Shown here piece by piece: positions 59,232-64,000 of a stretch of DNA of 64,000 nt (position 1 is its first letter; every line of letters begins with the position of its first letter). Origin of the DNA: Streptantibioticus_A sp037034305 (GTDB taxonomy: Bacteria > Actinomycetota > Actinomycetes > Streptomycetales > Streptomycetaceae); the NCBI GenBank assembly GCA_037034305.1, contig JBAGJY010000001.1, positions 1 to 64,000 on the forward strand. Direction: 5' to 3'. The notes below the pieces were generated by a model. The model made no database searches. It was not told where the DNA came from and saw nothing but the letters and a program-made list of their open reading frames with translations. The position numbers and the translations under genes were made by a program.

Positions 59232-60101
59232 GTGGCTGGGGGTCCGCGGGCCATGTCGACCGTCATCGGCGTCACCAGCGAGGACATGCTGCTGCCTGCC
59301 CTCGCCCAGCACACCCCGTCGGCCGTCGTGCTGCCCGCCCCCGGGCAACAGCCGCTGGAGCAGGCACTCATCGAGACCTGGGCCGCGCTGGAGGCGGTCG
59401 GCCACCTCGTGGTTCTGGTGCCCGCGGCGCTGCCCGCCGAGCACCGGATCCGGCTGCACTCGTTACGCTCGCTGCTGGAGAGCGACCGGATGGCACTGGT
59501 CGAGATCGACCTGCCACCGCTGGCCCTGGCGCTGCTCGCCCACCAGTTACGGCAGATAGCCCAGTACGACCTGGGACCCGGGGTGATCGCCTCGGCCGCC
59601 CGGCTGCTCGCCCACTACCTGTACTCCGGCGCGGTGCTCGGCAGCGTCGCGAGACTCGACCGGGTCGAGGTCGGCCTCGGCTCGCATCTGAAGTCCTGGG
59701 TGCCGGGCGCCCGTTTCGCCGTGCTCGCCACCCCCGCGCCGCGCCTCGAACCGCTCGCCGACGGCCTGCGGCTGCCGGGCCCCAACTACGCCACCCATCT
59801 CGCCTTCGGCTCGCACGGCTTCGGCGACGACTGGGTACGCGGCCGACTCGGCCAGGACTGGAACTGCCAGTACGTGTGCGAGGTGCCGCTGCCCGCGCAG
59901 TCCGCACGCTGGTGGGGCACCGCCAAACTCGCCGAGTTCACCGCGTACATCGCCGACGTCGGCGTCCTGTACCAACTGGTCTCCTCAGCGCACCGCGAAC
60001 CCTGCCGATGGTGCGGCCTCGAACTCGTCGGTGACCGCTGCGCGTTCTGCGAGGCCGGGCCCGCGCCCACGGCCGACCAGGGCGCCAGGCGCACCGGTTG
60101 A
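59232..60101 (+). CDS. Hypothetical protein of the Tad locus with zinc ribbon
   Basis: About 289 residues, soluble. Residues 1-230 are mixed alpha/beta without a motif I recognise. The end carries a zinc ribbon CRWC...DRC-x-x-C (HREPCRWCGLELVGDRCAFCEAG), placed at about 255-280. The GTG at 59232 follows GAGAGGTGGG; an ATG at 59253 would remove seven residues. It precedes cpaB by 43 nt and is kept at the head of streptomycete Tad loci as I recall, so a cytoplasmic role in pilus assembly or its control is likely. Confidence 0.65.
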   Translation: MAGGPRAMSTVIGVTSEDMLLPALAQHTPSAVVLPAPGQQPLEQALIETWAALEAVGHLVVLVPAALPAEHRIRLHSLRSLLESDRMALVEIDLPPLALALLAHQLRQIAQYDLGPGVIASAARLLAHYLYSGAVLGSVARLDRVEVGLGSHLKSWVPGARFAVLATPAPRLEPLADGLRLPGPNYATHLAFGSHGFGDDWVRGRLGQDWNCQYVCEVPLPAQSARWWGTAKLAEFTAYIADVGVLYQLVSSAHREPCRWCGLELVGDRCAFCEAGPAPTADQGARRTG

Positions 60102-60144
60102 AGCCGTTCCTCGCCCGTACCTCCCAACGAGATTGGTCCTGTCG

Positions 60145-60855
60145 ATGAACTCACGTCAGCGGCGCGGCGTCATCCTGCTCGTGCTGTCCGGCCTGTGCGC
60201 CCTCGCGGCGTTCTTCGGGGTGCTGTCGCTCGTCAACGATGTGGATTCCAAGGTCGGCCCCGAGGTGTCGGCCTATGAGCTGAAACAGGACGTGTCCGCG
60301 TACTCGGCGCTGAGCGCCGACCAGTTCGACCAGGTCTCGATGCCGCGGCGCTGGCTGCCGCCGACCGCGGTCACCGACCTGAACGCCGTCAACGGCAAGA
60401 TCGCCGCGACCGGGCTGACCAAGGGTTCGCTGCTGCAACGGGACATGCTCTCCGACCAGCCGCAACTCAAGCCCGGCGAACAGGAGATCGCCATCATGGT
60501 GGACGCCGAGACCGGGGTGGCGGGCGAGATCCACGCCGGGAACACCGTCAACATCTTCGCCACCTTCCCCGCGAGCGGGCAGAGTCAGCGCAACGAGTCG
60601 CGGATCATCGTCGCCGCGGCCCGGGTACTGAAGATCGGCAGCCAGACCCCGATCAACAAGACCAGCGACCAGTCCGACGCCCGCCGCGGCACCCAGGCGG
60701 TGCCGATCACCTTCGCCCTGGACACCGAGGACGCCCAGCGCGTCGCCTACGCCGAGGCCTTCGCCACCCATGTCCGGCTGGCCCTCGTCGCCCCCGGAAG
60801 CGACACCTCCATCCCGTCCGCCGACCGGACGTACACCCTCGAAGGCGACAAGTGA
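60145..60855 (+). CDS. cpaB: CpaB/RcpC-like pilus assembly protein (SAF domain)
   Basis: 236 residues with an N-terminal membrane helix (about 8-30), the rest outside. Residues about 42-105 make a SAF domain (DVSAYSALSADQFDQVSM, later GLTKGSLLQRDML) and a second beta domain follows (IAIMVDAETGVAGEIHAGNTVNIFATF), as in Flp pilus assembly CpaB/RcpC. In Gram-positive bacteria it probably guides pilin through the wall. It is followed at 8 nt by the TadZ gene. Confidence 0.85.
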   Translation: MNSRQRRGVILLVLSGLCALAAFFGVLSLVNDVDSKVGPEVSAYELKQDVSAYSALSADQFDQVSMPRRWLPPTAVTDLNAVNGKIAATGLTKGSLLQRDMLSDQPQLKPGEQEIAIMVDAETGVAGEIHAGNTVNIFATFPASGQSQRNESRIIVAAARVLKIGSQTPINKTSDQSDARRGTQAVPITFALDTEDAQRVAYAEAFATHVRLALVAPGSDTSIPSADRTYTLEGDK

Positions 60856-60862
60856 GAGCGGC

Positions 60863-62143
60863 ATGAACCTGCGCATCCTCCCCGCGATCGGCGACCCGGA
60901 CACCGCCCGGGCCGCCACCACGCTGCTCAGCCAACTGCCCGGTGCCGAACCGGCGGCCCCGGTGCCCGACTCCACCGCGCTGCTGGGCACCCTGGGCTCG
61001 CTGGCCGCCTCCGGCATCGAGGAACTGCCCGAGGTGGTACTGGTCCACGAGGGCATGGGACCGGTTCCGGCACTGGAGCTGGTACGTGAGGTGGCGCTGC
61101 GCTTCCCGGCCGTCGGCGTGGTGCTGCTGTGCGCCGAGGGCGGCCCGGCGCTGTACTCGGCGGCGATGGACGCGGGCGCGCGCGGGGTGATCGGACTGCC
61201 GCTGTCCTACGACGAGTTGGCCACCCGGGTGCAGTCCGCGGCCGCCTGGGCGACCGGGGTGCGCCGCCATCTGGGCGCGGGGGAGGAGACGTTCACCGGC
61301 GGCACGGTGGTCACCGTCTCCGGAGCGAAGGGCGGGGTGGGCGCCACCGTCACCGCCGTCCAACTGGCGCTGGCCGCCCGCGCCTCCGGCAGGTCCGTGG
61401 CGCTGGCCGACATGGACCTGCAGACCGGGGACGTCGCCTCCTACCTCGACGTGCGGTTCCGCCGGTCCATCGCCGACCTCGCCGAGATCAACGACATCTC
61501 GGCGCGGGTGCTGGCGGACGCGATGTTCACCCACAGCAGCGGCATCGCCCTGCTGCTCAGCCCCGCCGAGGGCGAACAGGGCGAGGCGGTCACCGACCGG
61601 GCCGCCCGGCAGATCGTCACCGCGCTGCGCGCCCGGTACGACGTCGTGGTGGTCGACTGCGGCAGCCAGTTGAGCGGCGCCAACGCGGTGGCCGTCGAGA
61701 CGGCCGACACCGCGCTGCTGGTCACCACCCCCGACGTGGTCGCGGTACGGGCGGCCAAGCGCATGGTGCGGCTGTGGGACCGGCTCCAGGTGCGCAAGCC
61801 GCAGGACACCTGCGTGGTGGTCAACCGGTACTCCCGGCACACCGAGATCCAGCCCGCGCTGATCGAGCGGATCACCGGTACGAGGGCCGCCAGGTGCACC
61901 GTCCCGGCCGCGTTCAAGGAACTGCAGGCGGTGGTGGACAGCGGCCGGATGCACGAACTCGACGCCCGCAGCACGGTCAAGCAGGCACTGTGGTCACTCG
62001 CCGCGGAACTGGGCATCGTGGGCGACCCGGGCCGCGGCGGCCCGGCGGCGACCGAACGCGCCCCGCACCGGCTCGGCCGCCGCGCGGAACGCCGGGCCAT
62101 CGGCAGGGGCAAGGGTAAATCGGCGTCCAGCGGCGGGAGTTGA
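60863..62143 (+). CDS. tadZ: TadZ/CpaE-like pilus localisation ATPase
   Basis: 426-residue MinD/ParA-fold protein. Residues about 1-130 resemble a receiver-like domain, and the ATPase domain begins at about 148. The deviant Walker A reads SGAKGGVGATVTA, with Ala where hydrolysing relatives have Lys, a change known in TadZ subgroups that bind nucleotide weakly. ADMDLQTGDVASYLD is the A'-type loop and VVVVDCGSQLS Walker B. It recruits the CpaF motor to the pole or site of assembly. The tail is basic. Confidence 0.88.
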   Translation: MNLRILPAIGDPDTARAATTLLSQLPGAEPAAPVPDSTALLGTLGSLAASGIEELPEVVLVHEGMGPVPALELVREVALRFPAVGVVLLCAEGGPALYSAAMDAGARGVIGLPLSYDELATRVQSAAAWATGVRRHLGAGEETFTGGTVVTVSGAKGGVGATVTAVQLALAARASGRSVALADMDLQTGDVASYLDVRFRRSIADLAEINDISARVLADAMFTHSSGIALLLSPAEGEQGEAVTDRAARQIVTALRARYDVVVVDCGSQLSGANAVAVETADTALLVTTPDVVAVRAAKRMVRLWDRLQVRKPQDTCVVVNRYSRHTEIQPALIERITGTRAARCTVPAAFKELQAVVDSGRMHELDARSTVKQALWSLAAELGIVGDPGRGGPAATERAPHRLGRRAERRAIGRGKGKSASSGGS

Positions 62144-62145
62144 TC

Positions 62146-62520
62146 GTGAGGATCGAGGCACCGCGGTTGTCGGACCGGGGACAGGTCAGCGTGGAACTGC
62201 TCGGCATCACCCCGCTGATCCTCGTCGTGCTGCTGCTCGTCTGGCAGTTCGTACTCGTCGGCTACACCTACACGCTCGCCGGGAACGCCGCCGACGAGGC
62301 CGCGCGCGCCGCGGCCGTCGGCTCCGACCCGCAGGCCGCCGCCCGCCAGGACCTGCCGGGCGCCTGGTCGGACGGCGCCGCGACCTCGGTGTCCACCGGC
62401 ACGGACGTGGTGACCGCCCGGGTCGCGCTGCACGTCCCGATGCTGGTGCCCGGGTTCCTCGCCCTTCCGGCGCTCACTGTCAGCGGTGAGTCGGGCGCGG
62501 CGCGGGAGCAGCGGCGGTGA
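62146..62520 (+). CDS. TadE-like pseudopilin
   Basis: 124-residue protein. RGQVSVELLGITPLILVVLLLVWQF is the TadE signature: a charged start, Glu at +5 and a membrane helix (residues about 12-38). A short outer domain with a VTARVALHVPML strand follows. The GTG at 62146 has GGGAG 7 nt upstream; a TTG at 62140 is less likely. Prepilin-peptidase processing is probable. Stop overlaps the next start (GTGA). Confidence 0.85.
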   Translation: MRIEAPRLSDRGQVSVELLGITPLILVVLLLVWQFVLVGYTYTLAGNAADEAARAAAVGSDPQAAARQDLPGAWSDGAATSVSTGTDVVTARVALHVPMLVPGFLALPALTVSGESGAAREQRR

Positions 62521-62860
62521 GGCGGCGCGCGGCCGACCGCGGTTCGGCGTCCATCGAGTTCCTCGGCTTCCTGCCGATCCTGCTGCTGGTCGCGCTCGCG
62601 GGCGTACAGCTGGGGCTGGTCGCCTATGTGGGCACCCAGGCCGGGACGGCCGCCCGTACCGCCGCCCGCACCGACGACCCGGGCGCGGGCACGGCGGCGC
62701 TCAGCGGCTGGTTGCGCGGCGGCGGCGCGCATGTCGCGGTCTCGGACGGCGGCGACGCGGTGCGGGCCACCGCCACCGTCCCGATCCCGTCGGTGTTCCC
62801 CGGGGTCAGCCTCTTCGGTCCGGTGACGCGCAGCGCCACCATGCCCAGGGACGGTGCGCC

Positions 62861-62864
<4 letters not shown>
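62517..62864 (+). CDS. Second TadE-like pseudopilin
   Basis: 115 residues from the GTG at 62517. RGSASIEFLGFLPILLLVALAGVQLGLV is the same signature as in the preceding protein, with one helix (about 10-35) and an outer beta domain ending GPVTRSATM. The pair of TadE-like genes probably arose by duplication, but the outer parts are well diverged. Stop overlaps the cpaF start (ATGA). Confidence 0.85.

Positions 62865-64000
<1,136 letters not shown>

Overview
The window is high-GC actinobacterial chromosome, most likely Streptomyces or a close relative in the Streptomycetaceae. The signs are G/C-rich third codon positions, many GTG/TTG starts, ATGA/GTGA gene overlaps, mycothiol chemistry (Mca), a sortase-E type LAXTG substrate, DasR-like operators at a chitinase and a Tad pilus locus. 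The gene order GGDEF protein-hutH-L,D-transpeptidase-ABC transporter, then msrA-metB-ilvA-greA-mca-pckG, resembles the S. coelicolor SCO4931-SCO4980 region as I remember it; this was not checked. Layout. (1) 0.1-15 kb: core and semi-core genes. They are a GAF-GGDEF protein, histidine ammonia-lyase, a small LADTG surface peptide, an L,D-transpeptidase lipoprotein, a FtsX-type ABC transporter with an unusual ATPase, a 4-hydroxybenzoate hydroxylase-like monooxygenase, an SDR/XRE pair with palindromic sites between them, an ArsR regulator and a large LCP cell-wall ligase. (2) 15-18.1 kb: gene-poor, repeat-rich DNA. It holds a 45-nt near-perfect palindrome, a headless GNAT gene, a tiny cationic secreted protein, a tRNA-like fragment and a secreted beta-helix protein. 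(3) 18,151-24,556: a 6.4-kb integrative element. Its large serine integrase appears to have inserted into the 3' end of msrA: the displaced native msrA tail lies at the left end, and the element supplies a replacement tail, including a C-terminal cysteine, to the intact msrA at the right end. It has no visible transfer or replication genes. Its cargo is an XRE regulator, four coupled small genes, a GRDP-like protein with a Ser/Cys/GRPY-rich tail, and an adjacent lone protein kinase. The last two form the best candidate for an undescribed system. (4) 24.5-33.7 kb: core metabolism and regulation, with MsrA, cystathionine gamma-synthase, a sigma-like pair, MarR, threonine dehydratase, a Drr-type exporter, GreA, DUF4307, Mca and a small membrane protein. 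(5) 34-44.8 kb: a membrane-anchored STAND/TPR protein, a strip of three dead gene fragments, a DUF255 thioredoxin-domain protein, a XRE/DUF5753 regulator with two small partners, TetR, an RHH/Doc-like toxin-antitoxin pair and a hemolysin III protein. (6) 45-53.5 kb: GTP-dependent PEP carboxykinase, then two divergent gene sets that fit D-amino-acid breakdown. One is D-aminoacylase, D-Ser/Thr dehydratase and alanine-type aminotransferase; the other is PfkB kinase, IclR and RidA. IclR-like half-sites lie between them. (7) 53.6-59 kb: secreted enzymes (esterase, trypsin-like protease, GH18 chitinase) mixed with broken genes. (8) 59.2-64 kb: the start of a Tad/Flp pilus assembly operon (CpaB, TadZ, two TadE-like proteins, CpaF), which runs off the end of the window.
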